Assembly: GCA_017525855.1 (NCBI GenBank)
Contig: JAFXSE010000118.1
Location: 259,235 to 323,234 of the forward strand
Length of the DNA stretch: 64,000 nt
DNA from: Bacilli bacterium
GTDB lineage: Bacteria > Bacillota > Bacilli > RF39 > UBA660
Reading direction: 5' to 3'
Shown: piece after piece, positions 42,365 through 50,700 of the stretch
Layout of the letters: each line of letters opens with the position of its first letter
How positions within the stretch are numbered: position 1 is the stretch's first letter
Program-made: the position numbers and the translations under genes
The notes under the pieces: model-generated
What the model saw: the letters and a program-made list of their open reading frames with translations, nothing else
What the model was told of the DNA's origin: nothing
Databases searched by the model: none

Positions 42365-42630
42365 TACTCATCACTTCCTAAAAACATAGTTATTTCTTCG
42401 TAAGTTTTTTCACCAATCAATCTATTTATTTCTTGATTATCTTTTTTTAGAATCATAACTGGTAGAGTTTTACCAACATTATATTTCATAACTTCTTCTT
42501 CATCAAAATCATAATCTAATTTAGTTATAGCTATATTTTTGTATTCTTCCTTAATTCTTTTCAAATTCTTATTTAATATTAAACAAGAAGGACACCAAAC
42601 AGCGCTTATTACCAATAATTCTTTCTTCAT
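42364..42630 (-). CDS. Thioredoxin-family protein
   Basis: An 88-residue thioredoxin fold with active site W-C-P-S-C (LLVISAVWCPSCLILNKNLKRI) and the cis-Pro strand VGKTLPVMILKKD. There is no signal peptide, so it can feed electrons from the cytoplasm to the downstream CcdA-like membrane protein. GAGG lies ten bases before the ATG at 42630. Confidence 0.8.
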   Translation of the reverse strand: MKKELLVISAVWCPSCLILNKNLKRIKEEYKNIAITKLDYDFDEEEVMKYNVGKTLPVMILKKDNQEINRLIGEKTYEEITMFLGSDE

Positions 42631-42715
42631 ATTTTTAAACCTCAAAATAATTTTAACATTTACAACACTATTAATCAATAAACTATTAGTAGAAACAACT
42701 AAACTATTAGTTGAT

Positions 42716-42745
42716 AAAAAAACTAACTTTAAAAAGTTAGTTTAT
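42716..42745 (-). terminator. Terminator of galE
   Basis: AACTAACTTT/AAAGTTAGTT hairpin followed by TTTTTTT on the minus strand, at the galE stop codon. Confidence 0.8.
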
Positions 42746-43746
42746 TTATTATTTTTTTCATAATTCCATGCATCTCGACACATATCTTCTAAAGTTTTCT
42801 CACATACAAATCCTAACTCTTCTTTTGCCTTTGTTGGATTTGAATAGCAAACAGCAATATCCCCCGCTCTTCTAGGTGCTATTTTATAATTTACTTTAAC
42901 TCCATTAGCTTTTTCAAAAGCATTTACTATATCAAGTACTGAATATCCAACTCCTGTACCTAAATTATAAATAAATAATCCACTACCTTCTTTTTCTAGT
43001 TTCTCAAGCGCTTTTATATGTCCTCTTGCAAGATCAACAACATGAATATAGTCTCTTACTCCAGTACCATCTTTAGTATCATAATCATTTCCAAAAATAC
43101 TTAAACACTCAAGTTTACCACTTGCCACTTTCGAAACATAAGGAAGAAGATTAGCGGGAACCCCATTAGGTTCTTCACCAATAAGTCCTGATTCATGAGC
43201 TCCTATTGGATTAAAATAACGAAGTATTGCTATATCAAAAGAATTATCAGACTTATATAAATCTTTTAAAATTTGTTCAACAAATAATTTACTAGTACCA
43301 TATGGATTAGTAGTACCTCCAGTCTTACATTCTTCTGTTATAGGAACAACTTCAGGATCACCATATACAGTGGCACTTGAAGAAAAAACTAATTTTTTAA
43401 CTCCATAATCTTTCATTGCTGAAAGTAAAACAAGTATAGTTGATACATTATTAGTATAATATTCAACTGGTTTTTCTACAGACTCACCAACAGCTTTATA
43501 AGCCGCAAAATCTATTACTGCATCAATTTTATTTTCAGTAAATATCTTATCAAGAATACTTCTATCTAACATATTACCTTCATAAAACTGAAAAGACTTA
43601 CCTGATATTTCTTTTATCTTATCCAGCGTTTCTTTTTTACTATTAGAAAAATTATCTAGTATTACAACTTCATATCCATTATCTAATAATTCCACACAAG
43701 TATGAGAACCTATATATCCGTTTCCACCCGTTACTAACACTTTCAT
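42742..43746 (-). CDS. galE: UDP-glucose 4-epimerase
   Basis: A 334-residue short-chain dehydrogenase that interconverts UDP-glucose and UDP-galactose. The NAD-binding KVLVTGGNGYIGSHTC, DFAAYKAVGESVEKP, FSSSATVYG, the catalytic YGTSK (N-P-Y-G-T-S-K), and RYFNPIGAHESG all match GalE. The ATG at 43746 (MKVLVTGG) is the real start; in-frame codons upstream add a non-homologous leader. Confidence 0.95.
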   Translation of the reverse strand: MKVLVTGGNGYIGSHTCVELLDNGYEVVILDNFSNSKKETLDKIKEISGKSFQFYEGNMLDRSILDKIFTENKIDAVIDFAAYKAVGESVEKPVEYYTNNVSTILVLLSAMKDYGVKKLVFSSSATVYGDPEVVPITEECKTGGTTNPYGTSKLFVEQILKDLYKSDNSFDIAILRYFNPIGAHESGLIGEEPNGVPANLLPYVSKVASGKLECLSIFGNDYDTKDGTGVRDYIHVVDLARGHIKALEKLEKEGSGLFIYNLGTGVGYSVLDIVNAFEKANGVKVNYKIAPRRAGDIAVCYSNPTKAKEELGFVCEKTLEDMCRDAWNYEKNNK

Positions 43747-43807
43747 CTTATCACCATCCAATTTAATAATAACATAATGTATAATAATCTGCAAATAATT
43801 ATAATTA

Positions 43808-43832
43808 CAAAAAAAAGAGATTAAAATCTCTA
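43808..43832 (-). terminator. Terminator of the membrane-anchored hypothetical gene
   Basis: AGAGATT/AATCTCT hairpin followed by eight Ts on the minus strand, at the stop codon. Confidence 0.75.
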
Positions 43833-44390
43833 ATTAACTTCTATAACTTTTATAATCCCATGATAATGCATATCAGCATCCTGAAATAAAGTATTTTGAG
43901 ATATCCATAATCTAATTGTATATTTAACTTCATCTCGAGCAGAGATATATCCAACATCTAAAACATTATCATCTAAATCATCAAGATTATATATTTCACT
44001 AACATTACCTTTTGTATGAATACCTAATTTTATAATATCATTAGGTATTTTATATTCTCCACAATCATCTTTTTCATATTGTTCAATATCATCTTCTAAA
44101 ACAACTTTATATTTTACTTTTGTATTAGTATTATTCTTAATAGTAAACTTGTAAGGATTACTAGAAAGACCTACAGAATCAGTTACAGGTGTAATCTTTT
44201 TTAATGACACTTTTTCACCTAAACCATGATAAGTAACTTTTAACGAAGAAGAATTAAGTATTTTATCCCTATCACCTTCAAACTTATTATATATTTTATA
44301 AGTACATATAATAGCAAAAGCTAAAATAAGAATAATAAATATTCCAGTCTTAATTAGCATTTTATTCATTACTCTTTTATAATTCATCAT
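43830..44390 (-). CDS. Membrane-anchored extracellular protein of unknown function
   Basis: This 186-residue protein has one N-terminal helix (LIKTGIFIILILAFAIICTY) and a beta-rich extracellular domain (VTYHGLGEKVSLKKITPVTDSVGLSSNPYKFTIKNNTNTKVKYKVVLEDD...EVKYTIRLWISQ). The pattern of N-terminal helix plus Ig-like strands discussing K-F-T-I-K-N-N-T recalls the camelysin/TasA-type and related matrix proteins encoded elsewhere in the window, but this is only a resemblance. Confidence 0.5.
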   Translation of the reverse strand: MMNYKRVMNKMLIKTGIFIILILAFAIICTYKIYNKFEGDRDKILNSSSLKVTYHGLGEKVSLKKITPVTDSVGLSSNPYKFTIKNNTNTKVKYKVVLEDDIEQYEKDDCGEYKIPNDIIKLGIHTKGNVSEIYNLDDLDDNVLDVGYISARDEVKYTIRLWISQNTLFQDADMHYHGIIKVIEVN

Positions 44391-44420
44391 AACACCTCAC
44401 ATGTATACTATTGTAACTCT

Positions 44421-45218
44421 TTATTCAAAATTTTCAAAATTTTTATTCACTGTTTTATTTACAACCAACCTAATATTCTTTTCATTAAAAGGCTTTCTTA
44501 AAACATCAATTATTGGATATTCATATGCTCTAGCAACTAAATCATCTGATCCTACCCCAGTAATAATAGATACTGGTATTTTTTCAAATAAATTATTTTC
44601 CTTAAAGAAATCTAATACTTGAAAACCATTTACATTTGGCATATTTAAATCCAAAAACATTCCGACTAAATTATGATATTTACCTTCCTTTATTATATTA
44701 ATAGCTTCCATACCATCGCTTGCTACTAAAATTTCATATTCATTATTAAATAATTTTTCTATAAAACTCTTAATTACTTCTGAATCATCGACAATCAAAA
44801 TCGTTTTTTCTTTCGGAGTATTTACATCCTGCTTTATCTCTTTAATATCATCTATACTTTCATTTCCCAAATATACTTTAGCAATTCTCAAAGCATTATT
44901 CATCTCTTGTTCTAATTCATCATAATGTTGACTTATATAAAACATATTATTCTCTTTACTTTTCATTTCATGTTCTAAAGCAATATCAGCAAGTTTATTA
45001 AACCCAAAGTATTTAGCATCACTTTTTATTGAATGCACATCAATAGAATAATTAGCCATATCCCCAATTTCTTTAAATGAACGTAATTTATCAATCTTTT
45101 CACTAACATCATTAATAAAATCAGAAAGGCTACTATTATAAGTTTCTAAATCACCAAAAAGTTCCAAACTTTTATCTACATCAACTCCGTTATTTTTTAA
45201 ATAATTAACATCATTCAT
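44421..45218 (-). CDS. HPt-receiver fusion protein
   Basis: This 265-residue two-component protein has a histidine phosphotransfer domain in the first ~115 residues (His62 in YSIDVHSIKSDAKYFGF) and a C-terminal receiver domain (ILIVDDSEVIKSF, phospho-acceptor Asp190 in MFLDLNMPNVNG, Lys242 in DVLRKPF). It has no kinase or DNA-binding output domain, so it looks like a self-contained phosphorelay intermediate. It lies near galU/galE, but no partner kinase is adjacent. Confidence 0.82.
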   Translation of the reverse strand: MNDVNYLKNNGVDVDKSLELFGDLETYNSSLSDFINDVSEKIDKLRSFKEIGDMANYSIDVHSIKSDAKYFGFNKLADIALEHEMKSKENNMFYISQHYDELEQEMNNALRIAKVYLGNESIDDIKEIKQDVNTPKEKTILIVDDSEVIKSFIEKLFNNEYEILVASDGMEAINIIKEGKYHNLVGMFLDLNMPNVNGFQVLDFFKENNLFEKIPVSIITGVGSDDLVARAYEYPIIDVLRKPFNEKNIRLVVNKTVNKNFENFE

Positions 45219-45283
45219 ATCTTCACCTTCTATTTAAATTATAATATTATTATATTATTTTATCAAGAAGTTTACATCATAAT

Positions 45284-45306
45284 AAAAGAAGGCTTTACGC
45301 CTACTT
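45284..45306 (-). terminator. Terminator of galU
   Basis: AGTAGGC/GCCTTCT imperfect hairpin with a GTAAA loop, followed by TTTTATT on the minus strand, overlapping the stop codon. Confidence 0.6.
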
Positions 45307-46164
45307 TCTAACTAATTTCTTTTCTAAGTATTCACTAAACTCATCTTTTATGTCTTCTCTATCTAATGCAAATTCAACATTAGCTTTTAAATAGCCTAAC
45401 TGATTACCAATATCAAAGTACTTTCCATCAAATTTGCAAGCATAGAAATCCTGCTTTTGCATTAAAGCAAGCATAGCATCAGAAAATTGATATTCATTAC
45501 CTGCTCCTCTTTCTAAGTGATCAAGTTCATCAAAAATTTCTGGTTTTACTATATATCTACCAAGGCCAGCATCATTACTTGGTGCTTCTTCTAAAGAAGG
45601 TTTTTCTATAAGTCTCTTAATTTTTCCTTCTTCATTTGCATACTCAACTATACCATATTTATAAACAAGACTATGATCAACTTCTTGAACACCAATTACA
45701 TTACAATCTTTTTCTTGATAAACATCAATTAATTGTTTTAAAACTGGTACATCAGACTTAATAATATCATCACCATACATAACAGCAAATGGTTCATCGC
45801 CTACAAATGATTTAGCAAGTCTAATAGCGTGCCCACTACCATTTGGCTCACCTTGTCTAATAAAAGTAAACTGTGCTAAATTAGAAATATTTTCAACAAG
45901 TTCTAATTTATCAAGTTTTCCACTGTTCTTAAGTCTTGATTCAAGTTCATAACTCTTATCAAAGTGATCAATAACTGAATTCTTATAAGGACTAGTAATT
46001 AAAAGTATTTCTTCTATCCCAGAATTAACAGCCTCTTCAATAATATATTGTATTGTAGGCTTATCAATTATTGGAAGCATCTCCTTAGGAGTTGCTTTAG
46101 TAGCTGGTAAAAATCTTGTACCCATACCAGCAACAGGTATTACACATTTTCTAATCTTTTTCAT
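45301..46164 (-). CDS. galU: UTP-glucose-1-phosphate uridylyltransferase
   Basis: A 287-residue nucleotidyltransferase that makes UDP-glucose. The start VIPVAGMGTRFLPATKATPKEMLPIIDKPTIQYIIEE is the classic GalU signature, and GEPNGSGHAIRLAK, VMYGDDII, IEKPSLEEAPSNDAGLGRYI and GKYFDIGNQLGYLKANVEFAL are all present. AGGAGA lies seven bases before the ATG at 46164. Together with galE it supplies UDP-sugars for cell-envelope glycans. Confidence 0.95.
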   Translation of the reverse strand: MKKIRKCVIPVAGMGTRFLPATKATPKEMLPIIDKPTIQYIIEEAVNSGIEEILLITSPYKNSVIDHFDKSYELESRLKNSGKLDKLELVENISNLAQFTFIRQGEPNGSGHAIRLAKSFVGDEPFAVMYGDDIIKSDVPVLKQLIDVYQEKDCNVIGVQEVDHSLVYKYGIVEYANEEGKIKRLIEKPSLEEAPSNDAGLGRYIVKPEIFDELDHLERGAGNEYQFSDAMLALMQKQDFYACKFDGKYFDIGNQLGYLKANVEFALDREDIKDEFSEYLEKKLVRK

Positions 46165-46197
46165 TTTATCTCCTCTTCTGTATATCAATTATAACAT

Positions 46198-47835
46198 TTA
46201 TAAAAACTTATGTAAAATAAATCTCTTAGGATTTTCTACAGCATCTTTATCTATAATAACTACATCATACTTATTTGGACTAGTTTGTAAAACAAAATTA
46301 ACTTCACTTAAAGCTTGATTAACCACTTGATCTACACCTCTAAATCCAGTTTTCCTCTTAACTGCATCATCACATAGTTTTTCTAAAAAAGAATCTGTAA
46401 ATACAAGTTTCATACCATAATTATCTAAATAGAAATCTTGTTTTATTCTAATAGGAGAAGTAATACTATTTTCTAGTTGATACTTAATCATCTCCCTTGT
46501 GACTTCATTATATTCTACATACAAATTAAATCTACCTAATAATTCTGGAATCATTCCTCCATTTTTAACTAATCTATTAATAAGATTTTCATTTTTCACT
46601 ACATCTTTAGTAAATCCTACTGTTTTTTCTTTTTCTCTTATTCCCTCAAAAGCACCACATGCAGCAATTGTCATCATGCTAGTATCTATTATAACTTTTT
46701 CCATTTCATATTTATCCATATTAATAACATACTTTTGACCTTCAATAAATTTTAATAATGTCTGCTGAACACCAATCTCACTAACAGTAGCTCCTTTATC
46801 ACCTATTTTATCTATCTCATCAAAAACAACAACTGCATTTTCTGTAAGATCTTTATCCCTATCACAAAGTAAATATAAATCTTTTAATACATCATCTATC
46901 ATTTTTCCTTCATATCCACTTTGAACTAATTGATTACAATCAACAATAATAACAGGAATTTCTAATCCCCTTTCAATTAATTTGAATAAATAACTCTTAC
47001 CAGAACCAGTACCACCAATAATAAAAGGTCTAATAAGTTCATTAGGACTTCTAGCGTATAAATTATTAACAATAGAACTTAATACTACTTTAACACTGTC
47101 ATCTTGTCCAACCATTCTTTGAGTTATATATTCATATACATCTTTAGTTGTATCTCTAACTATATCCTTTTTCCTAACTATTTCCTCTTGTTCTAAAATT
47201 TTCTCCTCCTCATGCATTTTAGCTTTTTCAATATTAGCTTTTGTCATCAAACTATTATAAGACACAACTACAGATAAATCTAAGTCTTTTTTATCTTTAC
47301 TAAATTTTTCTAAATAATCTAATTTATCAAACAACACTCTTATTTTATCTTTAATACTTTGATTATCTTCTTTTAATAATTCTTCAAATTGACTTCTAGA
47401 AAGAACCACATTACCTTTTCCATTATTAGTACTAAATTTAACATTATTAGTTAAAAGATCAAGTTTTTCCTTTGTTAATTCATATAGTTCTATAACTTCA
47501 TCTTTATCATTTACATGACCTATTAATAAATTAGACTTAAGTTTATCATAAAACTTTGATACTGCTTCTTCCCTATCTTGAATACCCATCATATTGATGA
47601 TATCATCAATACTAGTATCATAATAATAAGTAAAGCTCTGTCCAGTATTAATCATTGTATGATTAGAACAACTATAATAAATGTTACCATACATATCAAT
47701 AAAAGATTTATCACTAGTATCATAACAACCTTCTACACACTGACATGGAAAAAACACATAATAATCATCACACAATAATTGTCTTTTATAAAGAATCGCA
47801 TAAATATTATCCTGAATTTTATCTTGCTTTTTCAT
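46198..47835 (-). CDS. ClpX-like AAA+ ATPase with cysteine-containing N-terminal region
   Basis: A ~545-residue protein. The N-terminal ~230 residues are unlike ClpX except for possible zinc ligands (CQCVEGC and YYSCSNH). The AAA+ module (~235-545) is ClpX-type: RMVGQDDSVKVVLSSI, Walker A GGTGSGKSYLF, a pore-loop-like SGYEGK (ClpX has GYVG), Walker B VVVFDEIDKIG, VQQTLLKFIEG, MIPELLGRFN (arginine finger) and GFRGVDQVV. The K-T-V-G-F segment occupies the position of the I-G-F loop that docks ClpP, so a proteolytic partner is possible. It is likely an unfoldase with its own adaptor domain. Confidence 0.75.
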   Translation of the reverse strand: MKKQDKIQDNIYAILYKRQLLCDDYYVFFPCQCVEGCYDTSDKSFIDMYGNIYYSCSNHTMINTGQSFTYYYDTSIDDIINMMGIQDREEAVSKFYDKLKSNLLIGHVNDKDEVIELYELTKEKLDLLTNNVKFSTNNGKGNVVLSRSQFEELLKEDNQSIKDKIRVLFDKLDYLEKFSKDKKDLDLSVVVSYNSLMTKANIEKAKMHEEEKILEQEEIVRKKDIVRDTTKDVYEYITQRMVGQDDSVKVVLSSIVNNLYARSPNELIRPFIIGGTGSGKSYLFKLIERGLEIPVIIVDCNQLVQSGYEGKMIDDVLKDLYLLCDRDKDLTENAVVVFDEIDKIGDKGATVSEIGVQQTLLKFIEGQKYVINMDKYEMEKVIIDTSMMTIAACGAFEGIREKEKTVGFTKDVVKNENLINRLVKNGGMIPELLGRFNLYVEYNEVTREMIKYQLENSITSPIRIKQDFYLDNYGMKLVFTDSFLEKLCDDAVKRKTGFRGVDQVVNQALSEVNFVLQTSPNKYDVVIIDKDAVENPKRFILHKFL

Positions 47836-47877
47836 ACTAATCACCTATAACTCACTATTATACACTAATACTTAAAT

Positions 47878-47926
47878 AAAAAAAAGAAAAAGTATAAGCA
47901 ATCACTAATTACTTATACTTTTACAT
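47878..47926 (-). terminator. Terminator of the coiled-coil protein gene
   Basis: AAAAGTATAAG/CTTATACTTTT hairpin followed by T-rich sequence on the minus strand. Confidence 0.7.
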
Positions 47927-48358
47927 ATATTCTTTTAATTTTTCTATTTCTTCCTGCTGAAATTTTAAAAACTTCTTAGCTAACTTCAAAATATCTTTTT
48001 CTACTACATCTTTATAATTATCAATCTTTGTTTCCATATCAACTATTCCCATTGTTATTCCCTCAGTTAACATATGAGCAATACTACTATCACTATTATC
48101 ACTCTTTACTTCTTTACTTATCCCCATAGATGACATAATCTTAGAAGTTAACTTATTCTTTTCCAAATCATAATCATATTTTTTTATTAATTCTTCACTT
48201 TCATCCTTATATTGTTCATAAATATCTAATTCTTCTTTAGCTAATTTTTTAATTTTATTTTCTTTATCTTCTAATTCTTTCAATAATTTATTAATTGTAA
48301 ATGATCCCATCTCTGCATTCTTATAAACAATTTCCAATAATTCAATATTTTCATCCAT
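47921..48358 (-). CDS. Hypothetical coiled-coil protein
   Basis: A 145-residue, strongly charged helical protein (KLLKELEDKENKIKKLAKEELDIYEQYKDESEELIKKYDYDLEKN; DVVEKDILKLAKKFLKFQQEEIEKLKEY) with a less charged centre (IAHMLTEGITMGIVDMETKI). Predicted coiled coils at both ends. GGAGG lies seven bases before the ATG at 48358. Divergent from ftsW. Function unknown. Confidence 0.55.
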   Translation of the reverse strand: MDENIELLEIVYKNAEMGSFTINKLLKELEDKENKIKKLAKEELDIYEQYKDESEELIKKYDYDLEKNKLTSKIMSSMGISKEVKSDNSDSSIAHMLTEGITMGIVDMETKIDNYKDVVEKDILKLAKKFLKFQQEEIEKLKEYM

Positions 48359-48454
48359 ATTTATTCCTCCAATATTATTATGAATAACAAGTACAAATTT
48401 ATACATATATATCATAATTACTTTATTTTTTTATAAAATATTATAGGTGATCAT

Positions 48455-49540
48455 ATGAAAAAACTTGATAAACCATTATTAGCCTCAGTAATATCTTTAA
48501 CTATATTTGGAATATTAATGATATATTCATCATCTAATATTTGGGCCCAATATAAATTTAACGATAGCTTTCATTTTGTAAAACAACAAAGCTTATTTTT
48601 TATAATTGGTTTAATATTAACTTTAATAATTTCTAAAATAGACTACAAATTCTATTATAAAAAATCAAACTTAATTTTAGGTATATGCTTTATTCTTTTA
48701 ATTCTAGTATTAATACCAGGTATTGGTAGTGTTAGAAATGGTAGTCGAAGTTGGTTTGGTATTGGATCTTTTGGAGTACAACCAAGTGAAGCTGCAAAAC
48801 TTGGTTTAATTATTTTTACAAGTAAATACTTAAGTCGCAGTAATAAATTCTTAAAAAGTTATAAAGATGGAGTATTTCCTATTCTTGGAGTTGTCATTTT
48901 ATTCTTTGCTCTTATAATGTTACAACCAGATATGGGAACAGGAACTATTCTTTTTCTTTCTATAATTGCCCTTCTTTTTATATCTGGTGTTAACATGAAA
49001 TTTTTCTTTATTTTAGGTTTTTTCGGTCTTATCGGAGTAATATTATTAGTTCTAATTGCGCCATATAGAATGGACAGAATTACATCATTTATTAACCCGT
49101 GGAAAGACCCACTAGGAACCGGGTTTCAAATTATTCAAAGCTTGTACGCTATTGGTCCAGGAGGACTTTTAGGTCGAGGTTATGGCAACAGTATTCAAAA
49201 ACATTTCTATCTACCAGAACCTCAAACGGATTTCATTTTTTCAATCATTACCGAAGAATTTGGAATTATTGGTGCATTTATAGTCATAGGCCTTTTTATC
49301 TTAATTTTATATAGAGGTATAACTATTTCCTTAAAAGCAAAAGATAATTTTTCAAAATATTTAGCATTTGGTATGACATTCCAAATTATATTTCAAGCAC
49401 TACTAAATCTAATGGTTGTATCAGGCATGATACCTGTTACTGGAGTTACTCTTCCATTTTTATCCTATGGGGGTTCATCACTCTTAATCAGTATGATATC
49501 TATCGGAATACTTTTAAATATTTCTAGAAATAGCAACTGA
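48455..49540 (+). CDS. ftsW: SEDS-family peptidoglycan glycosyltransferase (FtsW/RodA)
   Basis: A 361-residue, about ten-helix SEDS protein that polymerises glycan strands from lipid II together with a class B penicillin-binding protein. Motifs include LMIYSSSNIWA, NGSRSWFGIGSFGVQPSEAAKLG, QPDMGTG (catalytic Asp region), YRMDRITSFINPWKDPLGTGFQIIQSLYAIGPGGLLGRGYGNS, and PVTGVTLPFLSYGGSSLL. The GRGYGNS-Q-K-HFYLPEPQTDFIFSII segment favours FtsW, though RodA cannot be excluded from sequence reading alone. The stop codon is TGA. Confidence 0.88.
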   Translation: MKKLDKPLLASVISLTIFGILMIYSSSNIWAQYKFNDSFHFVKQQSLFFIIGLILTLIISKIDYKFYYKKSNLILGICFILLILVLIPGIGSVRNGSRSWFGIGSFGVQPSEAAKLGLIIFTSKYLSRSNKFLKSYKDGVFPILGVVILFFALIMLQPDMGTGTILFLSIIALLFISGVNMKFFFILGFFGLIGVILLVLIAPYRMDRITSFINPWKDPLGTGFQIIQSLYAIGPGGLLGRGYGNSIQKHFYLPEPQTDFIFSIITEEFGIIGAFIVIGLFILILYRGITISLKAKDNFSKYLAFGMTFQIIFQALLNLMVVSGMIPVTGVTLPFLSYGGSSLLISMISIGILLNISRNSN

Positions 49541-49664
49541 TATATAAATAAATGTTTAATATAATATTACTAACAATTCAAATAATTGAAGCCTTTATAA
49601 CTATGAGAAAATATATATCTTCTAGTGTAATAGGACAAAGTTTAAGTTAATTATCTGATAAAAA

Positions 49665-49696
49665 AAGCGTAACCATAAAACAGTTACACTTTTTTA
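49665..49696 (-). terminator. Terminator of the metallothionein-like gene
   Basis: GTAAC/GTTAC-containing hairpin followed by TTTTTTT on the minus strand. The preceding ~120 bases after ftsW (49541-49660) hold no gene I can support. Confidence 0.6.
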
Positions 49697-49697
49697 A

Positions 49698-49865
49698 TTA
49701 CTTATTTTCAGAATCTTTATCATGACATCCACATTGACAATTTTCATCACATTCACATTTGTCATTGCAACCACATTTACACTCATTATCTTGGCAAGTA
49801 CATTTTTTACCATCTTGGCATCCACATTGACAATCTTCCTTACAATTACATTTTTTCTCTTCCAT
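49698..49865 (-). CDS. Metallothionein-like cysteine-rich miniprotein
   Basis: A 55-residue protein with 15 cysteines arranged in repeated C-x-C and C-x-C-x-C clusters (KKCNCKEDCQCGCQDGKKCT, CKCGCNDKCECDENCQCGCH). Almost no hydrophobic residues are present, as in metallothioneins. AGGAG lies six bases before the ATG and a terminator follows. It probably chelates zinc, copper or cadmium in the cytoplasm. It resembles small anonymous Cys-rich proteins of gut Firmicutes; no named bacterial metallothionein family was matched with certainty. Confidence 0.75.
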   Translation of the reverse strand: MEEKKCNCKEDCQCGCQDGKKCTCQDNECKCGCNDKCECDENCQCGCHDKDSENK

Positions 49866-49933
49866 AATATTCTCCTATCACTAAATTAACACAACAAAAT
49901 TATATCATTTTTTATCAAAAAGTAAATAGACAA

Positions 49934-50644
49934 CTATTCTTGTTTTATATTATTAACTATCCATGCATTTTTAGTAATTAATCTAATACCAGTTCCACAA
50001 TAAACACACTTCTTATGTCCCAAATTAGTTATTGGAGCTCCACAATTAGGACAATTAATACCAACAGAATCCTTCAATTCTCCATATTTTTCAGCATCTA
50101 TTACATAGATTAATTCCGTTTTAAATCTGTCTTGAATTTTCTTACCAGTTTTCTCACCTATTTTATAAAAATATTCTAGTGTTGTAGTTAAAGTAATTGT
50201 AGCTGTTACATCATCATGTTTATACATTGATATTGCCGTCCTATGAATTTTTATATTATCTATTACAACATCTTTTCCCTTTGAATCTTCTACCATCTTA
50301 TTTGCATAACTTTTAATCTTACCAGGATAATTATTCAAAGTTAAAACATCTTTTGTTTCGATCGAATTTAAAACATTAAGTATACAATTCTCAGCCATAC
50401 TTTTTAATTCATCTATATTTGTATCAGGAAAATCATCTTTTATATATCCTTTATAAATAGGTTCCATACTAGATATTGATTTAGGAGTTTCACTAGCTTC
50501 CTTTTCTGATTTTTCAAAAGCTTCCTTTAAAGTATTAGAATCAAAATAATTATTCAAAAAGAATCTTAATTTGTTCTTAATAGTAAAATATAAAATAAAT
50601 ATGAAAAGTATAATTATTGATACAACTATAAGTAAAACTATCAT
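49934..50644 (-). CDS. Membrane-anchored Tim44-like domain protein with zinc ribbon
   Basis: This 236-residue protein has an N-terminal helix (VLLIVVSIIILFIFILYFTI), a Tim44-like domain (IDELKSMAENCILNVLNSIETKDVLTLNNYPGKIKSYANKM...YKHDDVTATITLTTTLEYFY), and a C-terminal zinc ribbon (CPNCGAPITNLGHKKCVYCGTGI). Bacterial Tim44-like proteins are small membrane-associated proteins of uncertain function. The last residues (ITKNAWIVNNIKQE) are typical of this subgroup. Confidence 0.75.
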   Translation of the reverse strand: MIVLLIVVSIIILFIFILYFTIKNKLRFFLNNYFDSNTLKEAFEKSEKEASETPKSISSMEPIYKGYIKDDFPDTNIDELKSMAENCILNVLNSIETKDVLTLNNYPGKIKSYANKMVEDSKGKDVVIDNIKIHRTAISMYKHDDVTATITLTTTLEYFYKIGEKTGKKIQDRFKTELIYVIDAEKYGELKDSVGINCPNCGAPITNLGHKKCVYCGTGIRLITKNAWIVNNIKQE

Positions 50645-50665
50645 ATATTCTCACCTTCTTAATTT

Positions 50666-50699
50666 TATCATAAAAATTAAAGCAATATCAAGAGATATT
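50666..50699 (-). terminator. Terminator of mraY
   Basis: GCAATATC/GATATTGC hairpin immediately after the mraY stop codon, followed by TTTAATTTTT on the minus strand. Confidence 0.7.
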
Positions 50700-50700
50700 G

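Noticed and set aside
42640..42730. Repeated AAACTATTAGT segments as a regulatory repeat
   Set aside because: Two imperfect copies in a very AT-rich spacer next to the galE terminator; too short and too low in complexity to support.
49552..49650. A 32-residue plus-strand reading frame after ftsW
   Set aside because: There is no ribosome binding site and the composition is that of AT-rich intergenic DNA.
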